Of a stretch of 61,589 bases of DNA, positions 16,542 to 26,057 are shown piece after piece. The stretch is from Planctomycetaceae bacterium. GTDB lineage: Bacteria > Planctomycetota > Phycisphaerae > SM23-33. The stretch spans positions 1 through 61,589 of the forward strand of contig JBDKTA010000069.1 of NCBI GenBank assembly GCA_039680605.1. The letters run 5' to 3'. Both the position numbers and the translations under genes were made by a program. The notes under the pieces are model-generated. The model worked only from the letters and a program-made list of their open reading frames with translations, was not told the origin of the DNA and did no database searches. The number at the start of each line of letters is the position of its first letter. Position 1 is the first letter of the stretch.

Positions 16542-17162
16542 ATGATTGCACGCATCAGTGGACGTCTGGAGCAGGTGGCCGGCGGGTCGGCGCTGGTCGA
16601 TGTCGGCGGCGGGCTGTGGTACGAGGTGCTCGTGCCGGGCTTCGACGTCGAGCGCCTCAGCCGCCGCTGCGGGCAGGAGATCGTCCTCTACACCATCCAC
16701 TATCTCGACGGCGACCCGGCGTACGGCAGCCAGACGCCGCGGCTGGTCGGGTTCCTGGCCGAGGGCGACCGGGCGTTCTTTCGCATCTTCATCACGGTCA
16801 AGGGCATCGGCATTCGCAAGGCGCTGCGGGCGCTGATTCGCCGGCCGGCGGAGGTCGCCGCGGCGATCCAGGCCAAGGACGCCAAGCTGCTGTCGATGCT
16901 GCCGGAGATCGGCCCGCGAACGGCAGAGCGCATCATCGCCGACCTGCACGGGAAGCTGAAAGACTTCGCCGGCGCCGAGGCGGCGCCCGAAGCGGCGATC
17001 CCCCAGGCGGGCGAGGAAGCCATCGCCGTGCTGGTCCAGCTCGGCGAGCGGCGCGTCGACGCAATGGCGCTGGTGCAGCGCGTCCTGGCGGTCGCGCCGG
17101 ATCTGCAAAAAGCGGAAGACATTATTCAGCAGGCGTACAAGCTCAAGGCGACAGGATTGTGA
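16542..17162 (+). CDS. ruvA: Holliday junction helicase subunit RuvA
   Basis: A 206-residue protein that binds the four-way junction and loads RuvB. The N-terminal OB-fold begins MIARISGRLEQVAGG, followed by paired helix-hairpin-helix motifs (FITVKGIGIRKALRAL and MLPEIGPRTAERIIADL) and a short C-terminal RuvB-binding domain (AEDIIQQAYKLKATGL). The ATG at 16542 matches the family start; a GTG two codons earlier is less likely. The leader up to the ATG derives from a repeat unit, and no clear ribosome binding site is present. Confidence 0.96.
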   Translation: MIARISGRLEQVAGGSALVDVGGGLWYEVLVPGFDVERLSRRCGQEIVLYTIHYLDGDPAYGSQTPRLVGFLAEGDRAFFRIFITVKGIGIRKALRALIRRPAEVAAAIQAKDAKLLSMLPEIGPRTAERIIADLHGKLKDFAGAEAAPEAAIPQAGEEAIAVLVQLGERRVDAMALVQRVLAVAPDLQKAEDIIQQAYKLKATGL

Positions 17163-17172
17163 TAACCCGCAC

Positions 17173-17196
17173 GCCCAGGGATAGCAATCCCTGGGC
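17173..17196. repeat. Small hairpin between ruvA and ruvB
   Basis: GCCCAGGGAT and ATCCCTGGGC around AGCA. It has no T-run, so it is more likely a repeat unit or an mRNA processing/stability hairpin than a terminator. Confidence 0.8.
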
Positions 17197-17207
17197 TTGA
17201 AGAACAC

Positions 17208-18245
<1,038 letters not shown>

Positions 18246-18292
18246 TCCATGCTGCGTCACGCGAATACGTCGCGCGATGTTGATGCGCTGCG

Positions 18293-18393
18293 TTAGCGGT
18301 CGAGCTTGCTCGACGCGGTTGTTTCCCTGAATCCTGAAGCTCGCTCGAAGCGAGTCTCGCTGCAACACGCGCGGGGCAAGCCCCGCCGCTAAC
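18293..18393. repeat. TTAGCGG palindromic repeat (family A), long copy
   Basis: TTAGCGGTCGAGCTTGCTCG on the left is answered at the right by GCGGGGCAAGCCCCGCCGCT followed by AAC; an inner hairpin AGCTCGCTCGAAGCGAG lies in the middle. The right end overlaps the 3' end of the beta-helix gene and supplies its stop. Confidence 0.85.
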
Positions 18394-19882
18394 GCGGCGC
18401 GCCGCGCACACTCTCGACCGCCTCTTTGCCCAACCGCTCCTGGAGCTGCGTCAGATACAGGCTCCGCGGTTCGACGCGCTGGCCGGGGGATTCAATGTGG
18501 CCTCTGCCGCTTATCTTTGGGGCGATGCAGCCGATGGCGAAGTTCTGCGAGGTCGGGGGCTTCTGGCAGTCCAAACTCGTCGCCGTGCAGTTCCAGAAGA
18601 CCACCACCGCCCCGGCCCAGCCGTGACCGGTGCCGCTGCGGCGGCGGTTCTGCACGTTCAGCGGGCCGCACGTCACGTTGTCATACAGCGTGCCGGTCGA
18701 CCAGCGATGGTGCGGGCCGCTGTCGGCGTGGCAATTCTCGGCCTTGCAGTCGACGAACGCGTTGGGCCCGGGCACGCGCGAGTGCATGACGAAGTCGTGC
18801 CGCCCGTTGCGCGCGGTGCATCGCTGTACGAGCGTAAGTTGCCCGGCCAGCGCGAACGAGTACCGCCGCCCGCCGGTGATCTTTGAGACCGGGTCGAGGC
18901 AGCGGCAGTCCTGCACCGTGATGCGCCCTGCCGTGGCGGCAACGTTCACGCAGCTATAGGCGAAATGCACTGCCGTCACATCGCGCACCCACGCGTCCTG
19001 CACGCACGACAGATGCACCAGGTCCCAGGCGTGCTTCTCGTCGCTGTCGCCCTCAAACACCGACTCGGCCCGCAGGCCCTCCACGCCCACCTGCTCGATT
19101 CGCCCGGGCCAGCGGTACTTGTAGACCTCGCCGCCGCCCCATTGATCTTCGATCGCGCAGGTGATCGGCGCGTCGACGGTGACGGTGTCGCCTTCGATCT
19201 TCGTAATGACCCGGCGGTATTCCTGCGTCTGCGGCGGCCAGTTCTTCACGGCGTCGTCCGGGCCGCGATTGAGCTTGTCCATCCCCATGGCGGCGATCCA
19301 GGCCGCGTTGCCGTGGCGGGCGACGATCACTTCGTCGCCGACGGCTAAGCCTTTGGCCGACTCGACGGCAAACGTCCGCGAGCCGACGGGTACGTAGTTC
19401 CGGGAGATCTTGCGGCGGGTGCCGCCTACTTCCTGGGGCTTTCCACTGCCGGCGATGGCGATCAGTGCGTGCTTCTTGCGCCCGGTGGCCACGAGGATTG
19501 CGCCCTCCTCGCCGCGCAGCACCACGCCGCTGGTGCGGATGTGGATGGTATCCGAGACCTCATAGCGCCCCTTCTTGAGCAGCACGGCCCCGCGCAGGCC
19601 GCCGGCGGCGGGCAGGGCTGCAACCTTGTCGATGGCATCCTGAATGCGCTGCTTCTGGTCGCCGGCCTGGGGCACGAGCGTCTCGCGCACCGGCGCCTGG
19701 GGCAGTTTCACGCCACCGCCCATGTACCCGCAGTTGGAGAAGTCCGGGATGCAGTCGCCCTGATCCGTGTACGGCGCGTAGACAAGCTTGCCGTCAGCGC
19801 CGACGCTCACGAGCGGGCCTTCCGCACCGACGCACTGCGACAGCAACGCCAGCGCCAGCAGCGCTACTATTCCCGCTCGCAT
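18389..19882 (-). CDS. Secreted right-handed beta-helix protein
   Basis: A 497-residue protein with a clear signal peptide (MRAGIVALLALALLSQCVGA). It opens with a pectate-lyase-like cap: QRIQDAIDKVAALP, then GAVLLKKGRYEVSDTIHI and SGVVLRGEEGAIL. Beta-helix coils follow through residue ~440 (CVNVAATAGRITVQDCRCLD, FVDCKAENCHADSGPHHRW). It probably acts on polysaccharide outside the cytoplasm, although catalytic residues cannot be assigned. The start is preceded by AAGGAG. The TAG stop is inside the family A repeat. The gene follows the DUF6485 gene by 44 bp. Confidence 0.82.
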   Translation of the reverse strand: MRAGIVALLALALLSQCVGAEGPLVSVGADGKLVYAPYTDQGDCIPDFSNCGYMGGGVKLPQAPVRETLVPQAGDQKQRIQDAIDKVAALPAAGGLRGAVLLKKGRYEVSDTIHIRTSGVVLRGEEGAILVATGRKKHALIAIAGSGKPQEVGGTRRKISRNYVPVGSRTFAVESAKGLAVGDEVIVARHGNAAWIAAMGMDKLNRGPDDAVKNWPPQTQEYRRVITKIEGDTVTVDAPITCAIEDQWGGGEVYKYRWPGRIEQVGVEGLRAESVFEGDSDEKHAWDLVHLSCVQDAWVRDVTAVHFAYSCVNVAATAGRITVQDCRCLDPVSKITGGRRYSFALAGQLTLVQRCTARNGRHDFVMHSRVPGPNAFVDCKAENCHADSGPHHRWSTGTLYDNVTCGPLNVQNRRRSGTGHGWAGAVVVFWNCTATSLDCQKPPTSQNFAIGCIAPKISGRGHIESPGQRVEPRSLYLTQLQERLGKEAVESVRGAPR

Positions 19883-19926
19883 GTGATCTCCTTGGCCGCT
19901 TGCGGCTTGGCAGCTTTTGAAATGGT

Positions 19927-20124
19927 TTACAGATCCCACGCCTTGGCAAATGCCTTAAAGCTGCGATCGAAGGTCTTTTCGACTTCAGCCGGGAAGCAGC
20001 ACGCGGGCAGTTGCTTGTTCTTGAGGTGGTACGTCAGGCAATCGCAGCAGACGCCGCGGCGGTCGCATCCGTCGTAGCTGCACGTGCAGCGGTCTGTGCT
20101 GTTGCTTTGTTTCTTGCAGTCCAT
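19927..20124 (-). CDS. DUF6485 cysteine-rich small protein
   Basis: A 65-residue protein with eight cysteines in the DUF6485 pattern: CTCSYDGC, GVCCDCLTYH, and LPACCFPAEVEKTFDRS. The family is known from anaerobes and planctomycetes and probably binds metal; no function is assigned. It lies 13 bp downstream of the tandem thioredoxin-fold gene and 44 bp upstream of the beta-helix gene, all on the minus strand. Confidence 0.85.
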   Translation of the reverse strand: MDCKKQSNSTDRCTCSYDGCDRRGVCCDCLTYHLKNKQLPACCFPAEVEKTFDRSFKAFAKAWDL

Positions 20125-20137
20125 GGGGGCGGGTCCT

Positions 20138-22321
20138 TTATTCGAACAGCTCGGGTTTTCCGTCGAGTCTCTTTTCCAGCAGGTCTGCCGCCCGCAGCGT
20201 GAAGTTCGCTTCGGGGTTTTCGACTTTCATCTTTTCAAGCCGCTTCTTGATGTCGGCGGCGCGGCGCCCGAAACGCCGGTCCCAGTCTTCCGACTCGGCC
20301 CCGCCGGCCGGGCGCGAGGGCAGCGACTCGATGTCGCGGGCAATGACCAGGAACGCCGCCTCGGCTTTGCGCTCCCGCAGGAACTCCGGATGCGCGACGA
20401 GCTTCTTGAGAAGCTGCTGGGCGTCCTCGGCGATCTCCGTGCCCTCATACTGGCGCGCGATGCGGCTGATCAGGTTGGTCGTGGCCGTCGGGGAACTCAG
20501 CGGGTTCATGCGCGCCCGCTGCAGCAGCCATCCGCCGTAGGCCTCCAGGTACGTCATCAGCTTTCGAGCCTCGACGCCGGCAGGACCGCTCTGGTCGCGC
20601 GACTTGCGGGCGACATTCAGCGCGTCGCCCAGTCGGTCGCGTTTCATGCGCGAGACGATGGCCGCACTGTTGGGGTACGTCCCCCCGTCGAGCATGGGGA
20701 ACTCCGGGCGGTTCTTGATGCACTCGACGATCTTGGCGAGCATCTTGTCGTCGGGAGCGCCCTGCCAGGCGGCCCGGCCCAGATGGTTGTACACCACCGC
20801 GTGAGGATAGGCCTTGGTGCGGGCAGCCGCTTCGGCCTTGGCCTTGGCGACGTGAATGACGGTAGAGGGGAAGTCGACCCGCCGCGCCGCGTCGACGGCG
20901 GTGCCGCGAGGCCCGCCCATGGCCACCGCCACGCTGACCAGGCCGTTGCGGCGGTACGCCTTGGCGACTCGCGCCACGTCGTTGAGCCCGCGAATGGCCG
21001 CCGGGTCGTCGTGTTTATAGAAGACCAGCACGACGACCTGCCCGACCAGATCGTCGGCAGTGAGTTCCGGACCTGCCCAGACCTCGGTGAAGGACATCGC
21101 CGCCAGCGGCGACTGGGCCCATTGAAGCGGCGGATAGGTCCGCGCGGGCGCGCCGGCAAGACTGTCGCCGGTGTCGTCGCCGGGCATTTTGAGCTCATTG
21201 CCGGGCAGCTTGAGATCGTCCAGGGAAACGGCGGAAGACTTGCCCTCGATGAGTTCCTTGGCTTTGCGCGTCAAAGCGCTGCCGGGGTAATCGGCCTCCA
21301 TCTTGGCCGCTTCGGCTTTGAGCTGCTGCAGGAGGGTGGCGTATTTTTTGTCCCACGCTTCCCGCTCGGGTCCTCCGCTGGGGCGGGGGGGGCTGTTCTC
21401 GATCAGGCGCTGGATGGTGCGAAACCCCGGTTCGGCCTTGCGATTGATCTGGAAGACCGGATCGTCGGCCAGTTCCGTCAGGCGTTTGCGCGCGTGGTCG
21501 CCCAGGCTGCTTCCGGCGAACAGTTTGGACAGCCGCGTGTAGAGCTCGATCGCCTGCGCGGGCGAACTATCCGTCGCCTTGGACGCCTGCCCCTGCAAAT
21601 AGGAGGCATACGCCGTCAGCCGCGAGTGCAGGCGCGTCGCCTGGGCGGCGACCTTCTTGACGTTGTCGTTGCCGGCGGCGTCTTTCCACTTGGCGCAGTC
21701 GGCCATCGCCTCGCCGAGCTTGTCGCGGCGGATCTTGGCGACGATCGGCCCCAGCAGTTCATAATTCGTGTCCAGCACGGGGTGGCCGGGGTTCTCCCGC
21801 GCCAGCTTGGTCAGCAGCGGCACAACGCTTTTGTTGAGGGTCTGCGCGTCGGGGAAACCCTGCCAGACCAGCGTCCCGTTGTAGTCGTAGACGGCCATGT
21901 GCGGCGCGACGGCGATATTCAGATCGAACCGCTCGCCCGGCACGATCGTCAGGCGGCGGGCCTTGGCGCCCTCTTCCTGGGCCGTCTTGGCGCGATCGTC
22001 GGCCTGGCCGAGATATCCGCCCACGCCGACCAGCCCGGCGCGTTGATAGAGCCCCACCAGCGCGTCGGCGTCGGCAAGGGCTTTCTGTGCGGCACGATCG
22101 TTGGTCTTCCAGAACACCACCAGGACGGGCTTGCCCCACAGCGAGGTCTCGTCGAGAGGGTCGCCGGCATAGACGTTCTTGAGGTCGACCTTCCCCAGCG
22201 GCGACGTGGGCCACCACGGACCTTGCTGCGCCGCGACCGGCGCCGCCGTGGCGGCGGCTATCCCCCACACCATCAGAACCGCCATGACATTTTTCCAGCA
22301 TCTGGCGTGACACATGAGCAT
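20138..22321 (-). CDS. Secreted protein with duplicated redox-dead thioredoxin-like fold
   Basis: A 727-residue protein, probably exported (hydrophobic segment at residues 13-31, VAAQQ at the likely cleavage site). It has two similar halves. Residues about 36-180 and 400-540 each read as a thioredoxin/peroxiredoxin-like domain: KPVLVVFWKTNDRAAQKAL in the first, QVVVLVFYKHDDPAAIRGL in the second. Each is followed by a long helical region ending in parallel phrases (RDKLGEAMADCAKWKD and RDRLGDALNVARKSRD; IENSPPRPSGGPEREAWDKK and IESLPSRPAGGAESEDWDRR). The CxxC of active thioredoxins is missing in both. Role unknown; a scaffold or stress-associated envelope protein is possible. Alternative starts at 22315 and 22285 exist. 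Confidence 0.75.
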   Translation of the reverse strand: MLMCHARCWKNVMAVLMVWGIAAATAAPVAAQQGPWWPTSPLGKVDLKNVYAGDPLDETSLWGKPVLVVFWKTNDRAAQKALADADALVGLYQRAGLVGVGGYLGQADDRAKTAQEEGAKARRLTIVPGERFDLNIAVAPHMAVYDYNGTLVWQGFPDAQTLNKSVVPLLTKLARENPGHPVLDTNYELLGPIVAKIRRDKLGEAMADCAKWKDAAGNDNVKKVAAQATRLHSRLTAYASYLQGQASKATDSSPAQAIELYTRLSKLFAGSSLGDHARKRLTELADDPVFQINRKAEPGFRTIQRLIENSPPRPSGGPEREAWDKKYATLLQQLKAEAAKMEADYPGSALTRKAKELIEGKSSAVSLDDLKLPGNELKMPGDDTGDSLAGAPARTYPPLQWAQSPLAAMSFTEVWAGPELTADDLVGQVVVLVFYKHDDPAAIRGLNDVARVAKAYRRNGLVSVAVAMGGPRGTAVDAARRVDFPSTVIHVAKAKAEAAARTKAYPHAVVYNHLGRAAWQGAPDDKMLAKIVECIKNRPEFPMLDGGTYPNSAAIVSRMKRDRLGDALNVARKSRDQSGPAGVEARKLMTYLEAYGGWLLQRARMNPLSSPTATTNLISRIARQYEGTEIAEDAQQLLKKLVAHPEFLRERKAEAAFLVIARDIESLPSRPAGGAESEDWDRRFGRRAADIKKRLEKMKVENPEANFTLRAADLLEKRLDGKPELFE

Positions 22322-22436
22322 ATCTTACCATTGGCGCAGACCGCTGCCAAGCTCGCGATGATCCGCAAGTAATTCGCCGCGCGAACGACTGACGGTGACG
22401 GCGCGGCCGGCGCCAGCGCTAAAATGGGACAACGCT

Positions 22437-22835
22437 ATGGCCTTGTATGAAATCAGCGTCGATCACGCCTTCGCGGCCTCGCATGCGGTGTTGATGCCCA
22501 GCGGCGAGATGGAGGCGCCCCACCGCCATCACTGGCTGGTGAGCGTTTCGCTGCGCGGGCCTGTCGATGCGACCAGCGGGATGGTCGCGGATTTCCTGGT
22601 CGTCAAAGACGCCCTGGCGCGGGCGTGCGGGCTGATGGACGGGATGGATCTCAACGCCCTGAAGCTGCTGGGCGGGGATATCCCCACCGCCGAGCGCGTG
22701 GCGCGGTTCCTCGCCGAAGAGATTGCCCGCAACGCCGCCCTGGCGCCGCGGCTCTATCGCGTCGAGGTGACTGAAAGCGCCGGCTGCCGGGCGGCCTTTT
22801 TCCCGTCGCTTGACGGCCCGACTAGCCGATCATAG
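22437..22835 (+). CDS. 6-pyruvoyl tetrahydropterin synthase/QueD-like protein
   Basis: A 132-residue PTPS/QueD-fold protein. Zinc ligands His16 (AASHAV), His29 and His31 (PHRHHW) are present, as are PTAERVARFLAEEI and the final pterin-binding Glu in VEVTES. The catalytic Cys that should lie four residues before the first His of HxH is Met25, so ordinary QueD or PTPS chemistry is doubtful. It may be a variant pterin or deazapurine enzyme. A TAAAAT (22420-22425) lies 11 nt before the ATG. It precedes mcsA by 9 bp in the same direction. Confidence 0.8.
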   Translation: MALYEISVDHAFAASHAVLMPSGEMEAPHRHHWLVSVSLRGPVDATSGMVADFLVVKDALARACGLMDGMDLNALKLLGGDIPTAERVARFLAEEIARNAALAPRLYRVEVTESAGCRAAFFPSLDGPTSRS

Positions 22836-22844
22836 GATGACAGC

Positions 22845-23330
22845 ATGAAAGGCAAATGTGAAAAATGCGACCGCCCCGCCACGGTACACATGACCGAGAT
22901 TATCGGCGGGGAGAAGATCGAGAAGCACCTCTGCGAGCAGTGCGCGATGACGGCGGGCATTACCATCAAGGCCAACGTGCCGATCAGCCAGATGCTGGAA
23001 GATTTCGTGCTGGCCACGTCCAACGCCCCTGAAGAGGCGCCGCTGAGCTGCGACTATTGCGGGATCACCTTCAGCGAGTTCCGCTCCAAGGGGCTGCTGG
23101 GCTGCCCCAATGATTACGACGCCCTGGAGCGACAGCTCCTGCCCCTGCTGCGACGCGCCCAGGAAGGCGCCGACCACCACGTCGGCAAGGTCCCCAGCCG
23201 CGCCGGAGACGACCAGGCGAGGCAGACCAACATCCTGCGACTGCGGGCGCAGCTTCGCGACGCCGTGGCGGCCGAAAACTACGAGCTCGCCGCTCGCCTG
23301 CGCGATCACATTAAAGAGGTTGAACCGTGA
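22845..23330 (+). CDS. mcsA: McsA-like zinc-finger/UVR-motif protein
   Basis: A 161-residue activator of the arginine kinase McsB. Two zinc-binding pairs open the protein (CEKC and CEQC), a third pair follows (CDYC, with a Cys in LLGC), and the C-terminus is a UvrB/UvrC motif coiled coil (LRAQLRDAVAAENYELAARL). The stop overlaps the mcsB start (GTGA). In Firmicutes this pair labels proteins with phosphoarginine for ClpCP; ctsR and clpC are not in this window. Confidence 0.9.
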   Translation: MKGKCEKCDRPATVHMTEIIGGEKIEKHLCEQCAMTAGITIKANVPISQMLEDFVLATSNAPEEAPLSCDYCGITFSEFRSKGLLGCPNDYDALERQLLPLLRRAQEGADHHVGKVPSRAGDDQARQTNILRLRAQLRDAVAAENYELAARLRDHIKEVEP

Positions 23331-24379
23331 GCCTGACGGATCTGACACGACAGGCCGGCGAATGGCTCCGCGGGGCCGGGGCGATGCATGACGTGGTGAT
23401 CTCGTCGCGCACCCGCCTGGCGCGCAACCTGGCGGGCATGCCGTTCCTGTCCCGCTGCACCAGCGCCCAGCAGCACGAGGTCGAGCAGCGCCTCCGCCGC
23501 GAAGTGCTCGATGCCGCCCTGACGCGGGAGATGTTCTACGTGGACGTGGCGGCCGCGGGGCCGCTCGACCGTCAACTGCTCGTCGAGCGGCACCTGATCT
23601 CGCGCCAGCACGGCGCCGCCGAGCACCCGCGCGGCGTGGCGGTCAGTTCCAGCGAGACCGTCTCGATCATGATCAACGAGGAAGACCACCTGCGCCTGCA
23701 GGTGCTCCGCAGCGGGTTCGAACTTGACGAGGCCTTCGCCGAGATCAACCGCATCGACGACCGCCTCGAAGAGCGGCTGAGCTTCGCCTTCCACAGCCGC
23801 TACGGCTATCTCACCGCCTGCCCGACCAACGTCGGCACGGGCCTGCGCGTCAGCGTGATGCTGCACCTGCCCGCGCTGAAGCTCACCAACACTATCGAGA
23901 AGGTCGTCCATGCCGCGCAGGATATGCACATGGCCATCCGCGGGCTCTACGGCGAGGGCACCGAGGCCATGGGCGACTTCTTCCAGCTCTCCAACCAGAC
24001 CACCCTGGGCAAGAGCGAAGGGCAGATCCTCTCGGAGTTCCGCGACCAGATCGTTCCGGCCATTGTCGACTATGAACGCAAGGCCCGCGAGGGGCTCGTG
24101 CGCCAGCAGCTCCTGGCGGCCGACGACCGCATCTTCCGCAGCCTGGCCCTGCTGCGCAGCGCCATGCTCATCTCCAGCGAGGAGACGATGTACCTGCTCT
24201 CGCTGGTGCGGCTGGGGATCAATCTCGGACGCATCCGCGACGTCGAGCTCAAGACCGTCAACGAGCTGTTCCTGCTGACGCAACCGGCGCACCTGCAGAA
24301 GATCCACAATCGCGAAATGGACGCCGCCGAACGCGCCGCCTGCCGGGCGGCGTATATCCGCCAGCGCCTGGCCCCGTGA
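23327..24379 (+). CDS. mcsB: Protein arginine kinase McsB
   Basis: A 350-residue phosphagen-kinase-fold enzyme that phosphorylates arginine residues of proteins. Signatures include VISSRTRLARNLAGMPF near the N-terminus, the acidic loop MINEEDHLRLQV and the nucleotide-binding segment CPTNVGTGLRVSVMLHLP. The GTG start overlaps the mcsA stop, showing translational coupling. C-terminal regulatory residues (RxxR-type) extend to RLAP. McsB outside Firmicutes is less studied; its presence suggests phosphoarginine-based protein quality control here. Confidence 0.95.
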   Translation: MSLTDLTRQAGEWLRGAGAMHDVVISSRTRLARNLAGMPFLSRCTSAQQHEVEQRLRREVLDAALTREMFYVDVAAAGPLDRQLLVERHLISRQHGAAEHPRGVAVSSSETVSIMINEEDHLRLQVLRSGFELDEAFAEINRIDDRLEERLSFAFHSRYGYLTACPTNVGTGLRVSVMLHLPALKLTNTIEKVVHAAQDMHMAIRGLYGEGTEAMGDFFQLSNQTTLGKSEGQILSEFRDQIVPAIVDYERKAREGLVRQQLLAADDRIFRSLALLRSAMLISSEETMYLLSLVRLGINLGRIRDVELKTVNELFLLTQPAHLQKIHNREMDAAERAACRAAYIRQRLAP

Positions 24380-24396
24380 GGCCTAGCCCGGATATT

Positions 24397-24440
24397 TCAC
24401 CGCTGAGATCGCAGAGGCCGCAGAGGTATTTTGAGCGAAG
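24397..24440. repeat. CCGCTGAGATCGCAGAGG fragment (family H-like)
   Basis: CACCGCTGAGATCGCAGAGGCCGCAGAGG resembles one outer arm of the 12244-12575 repeat. No partner arm is nearby. The 92-bp gap between convergent mcsB and sulfatase contains nothing else clear. Confidence 0.5.
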
Positions 24441-24471
24441 AAACTTACCTGCGGTTCATGCATTTTTCGGG

Positions 24472-25902
24472 CTAGCCCCTGGCGTGAGGCAGCAGCCCCT
24501 CGTAAGGCCGCCCCGCAACCAGTTGCCCATCCTTGACGAACCCTTCCGGGCGCATCTTGAGCCTTTCGATCATCCGCTGACGCCAGACAACCACTTCCGA
24601 CCCATCGCGCCGCGAGAGGTCTGTCAGTTCCCCCGGATCATTCTGAAGGTCGAAGAGCTGCTCGCTGCCGTCGCCGGGGCGCCAGATGTACTTGTAGCGG
24701 CCGTCCGTGAGCATCTGGAACGCCTGGGGGCCGCTGTAGCACGGGGAGTGTTCGCCGTGCAGCACGTCGCGTACGCGGGCGTCGCTGCGGCCGCGCAGGA
24801 CGTCCACCAGGCTTCGCCCGTCGACGCCGGCGGGGCACTCGAGCCCGGCCAGTTCCAGCAGCGTGGGCATGAGGTCTTCCAGGCAGACGGGCTGGTCGCA
24901 GACCCCCCCGCGCGCCAGCGCGAGCTTGCTCGATCCGCAGATGAGCATGGGGATTGCGGCTGAGCCTTCGTAGGGCTCGCACTTGCGGAACATGTGGTGG
25001 TCGCCGAGCATCTCGCCGTGGTCGCTGGTGAAGACGATGACCCAGGGCCGCCCGCCGGCGTGGCTCTTCCACATGAAGTCCTGCATGAGCCAGTAAATCT
25101 GGTCGTCGATGTGGTTGATGAGGCCGAAGTACCCCGCCTGGGCGCTGCGCAGGGCCTCGCCGGTGAGATTCACGTAATGCGAGTCTATGCCCGCGCCCAG
25201 CCCGTCATTGGGCGGCATGGGCGCCCAATCGCCGACGGAAGCCGGCGGCAGCGGCATCCGCAGGTAGCGTTCCATGTAGAACGCCGGCGGCACCAGCGGC
25301 GGATGCGGAGCGTAGAACGAACTGGTCAGAAAGAGCGGACGCCGGGCGTCATACGACGCGAGATATTCCCGCGTCTTCCGGGCGACCCATGTGGTCGGGT
25401 GAAGGCGCTCATCGAGATGGAACGGCCGCGCTGTCCATCCGTTGTAGCTCATTCCCGCCGCCGCCAGACCGCCGGCGCCGGGGGCGCCTTGCTCGATGGC
25501 CGCGGCAAGATCGTCGTCATTGACGTACGACGAGCCGTGCGTGCGGGTCTGGTAGCCGTAGTCCTTTTCGGCCGGGTGCTGGTGCATGTTGCGCCCGATC
25601 AGGGCGGTCTGGTATCCGGCGTCTGACAGCAGTTGCGGCAGGACCCGGCCGGTCGTCTCGCAGCCGCCGATGAATCCGACCATGCCGTTGCTAGCCGGGA
25701 ACTTTCCCGTCAGCAGGCTCCGCCGCGCAGGGATGCACGAAGGGCACGTGGTATATGCACGGCGGAAGAACGTGCCCTGCCCGCCGATCCAGTCGATGTT
25801 GGGCGTCAGCACGGCCGGGTGGCGTGCCAGCGAGAGGCAGTCGCCGCGCATCTGGTCGGGCATGATCAGCAGAATGTTCGGGCGTGCGTCAGTCTGGGTC
25901 AT
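24472..25902 (-). CDS. Type I sulfatase (first)
   Basis: A 476-residue sulfatase/alkaline phosphatase-superfamily enzyme that hydrolyses sulfate esters. The formylglycine motif is CIPARRSLLTG with Cys56, so a Cys-type maturase is needed. Metal ligands are seen in MPDQMRGD and in FTSDHGEMLGDHHMF. No signal peptide is present: the protein begins directly with MTQTDARPNILLIMPD. It may therefore act inside the cell on imported sulfated sugars. It lies downstream of proA across a palindromic repeat. Confidence 0.93.
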   Translation of the reverse strand: MTQTDARPNILLIMPDQMRGDCLSLARHPAVLTPNIDWIGGQGTFFRRAYTTCPSCIPARRSLLTGKFPASNGMVGFIGGCETTGRVLPQLLSDAGYQTALIGRNMHQHPAEKDYGYQTRTHGSSYVNDDDLAAAIEQGAPGAGGLAAAGMSYNGWTARPFHLDERLHPTTWVARKTREYLASYDARRPLFLTSSFYAPHPPLVPPAFYMERYLRMPLPPASVGDWAPMPPNDGLGAGIDSHYVNLTGEALRSAQAGYFGLINHIDDQIYWLMQDFMWKSHAGGRPWVIVFTSDHGEMLGDHHMFRKCEPYEGSAAIPMLICGSSKLALARGGVCDQPVCLEDLMPTLLELAGLECPAGVDGRSLVDVLRGRSDARVRDVLHGEHSPCYSGPQAFQMLTDGRYKYIWRPGDGSEQLFDLQNDPGELTDLSRRDGSEVVVWRQRMIERLKMRPEGFVKDGQLVAGRPYEGLLPHARG

Positions 25903-25930
25903 GCTTGTACTCGATCACGGGGAACACAAC

Positions 25931-26045
25931 TTACCACAGAGACAGCGAGAAAAGCCGAGGAGGCAAGCAAGATCCCGCTTTCGGTATCTTGCTTCGCTTT
26001 CCGCGTCTTGTTTGACCCTCAGTGTTCTCTGTGTCTCTGTGGTAA
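25931..26045. repeat. TTACCACAGAGACA palindromic repeat (family H)
   Basis: TTACCACAGAGACAGCGAGA (25931 on) pairs with TCTCTGTGTCTCTGTGGTAA (ending 26045), with further imperfect pairing inside (AAGCAAGATCC against GGTATCTTGCTT). Relatives are at 47529-47630, 58779-58909 and a fragment at 4395-4428. Confidence 0.9.
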
Positions 26046-26057
26046 GTCTTTTAACCG

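Noticed and set aside
17173-17196. Terminator between ruvA and ruvB
   Set aside because: The hairpin has no T-run, and ruvA and ruvB are expected to be expressed together.
20084-22372. A 762-codon open frame on the plus strand
   Set aside because: Antisense to the duplicated thioredoxin-fold gene, which has a signal peptide, internal homology and sensible composition; the plus frame has none.
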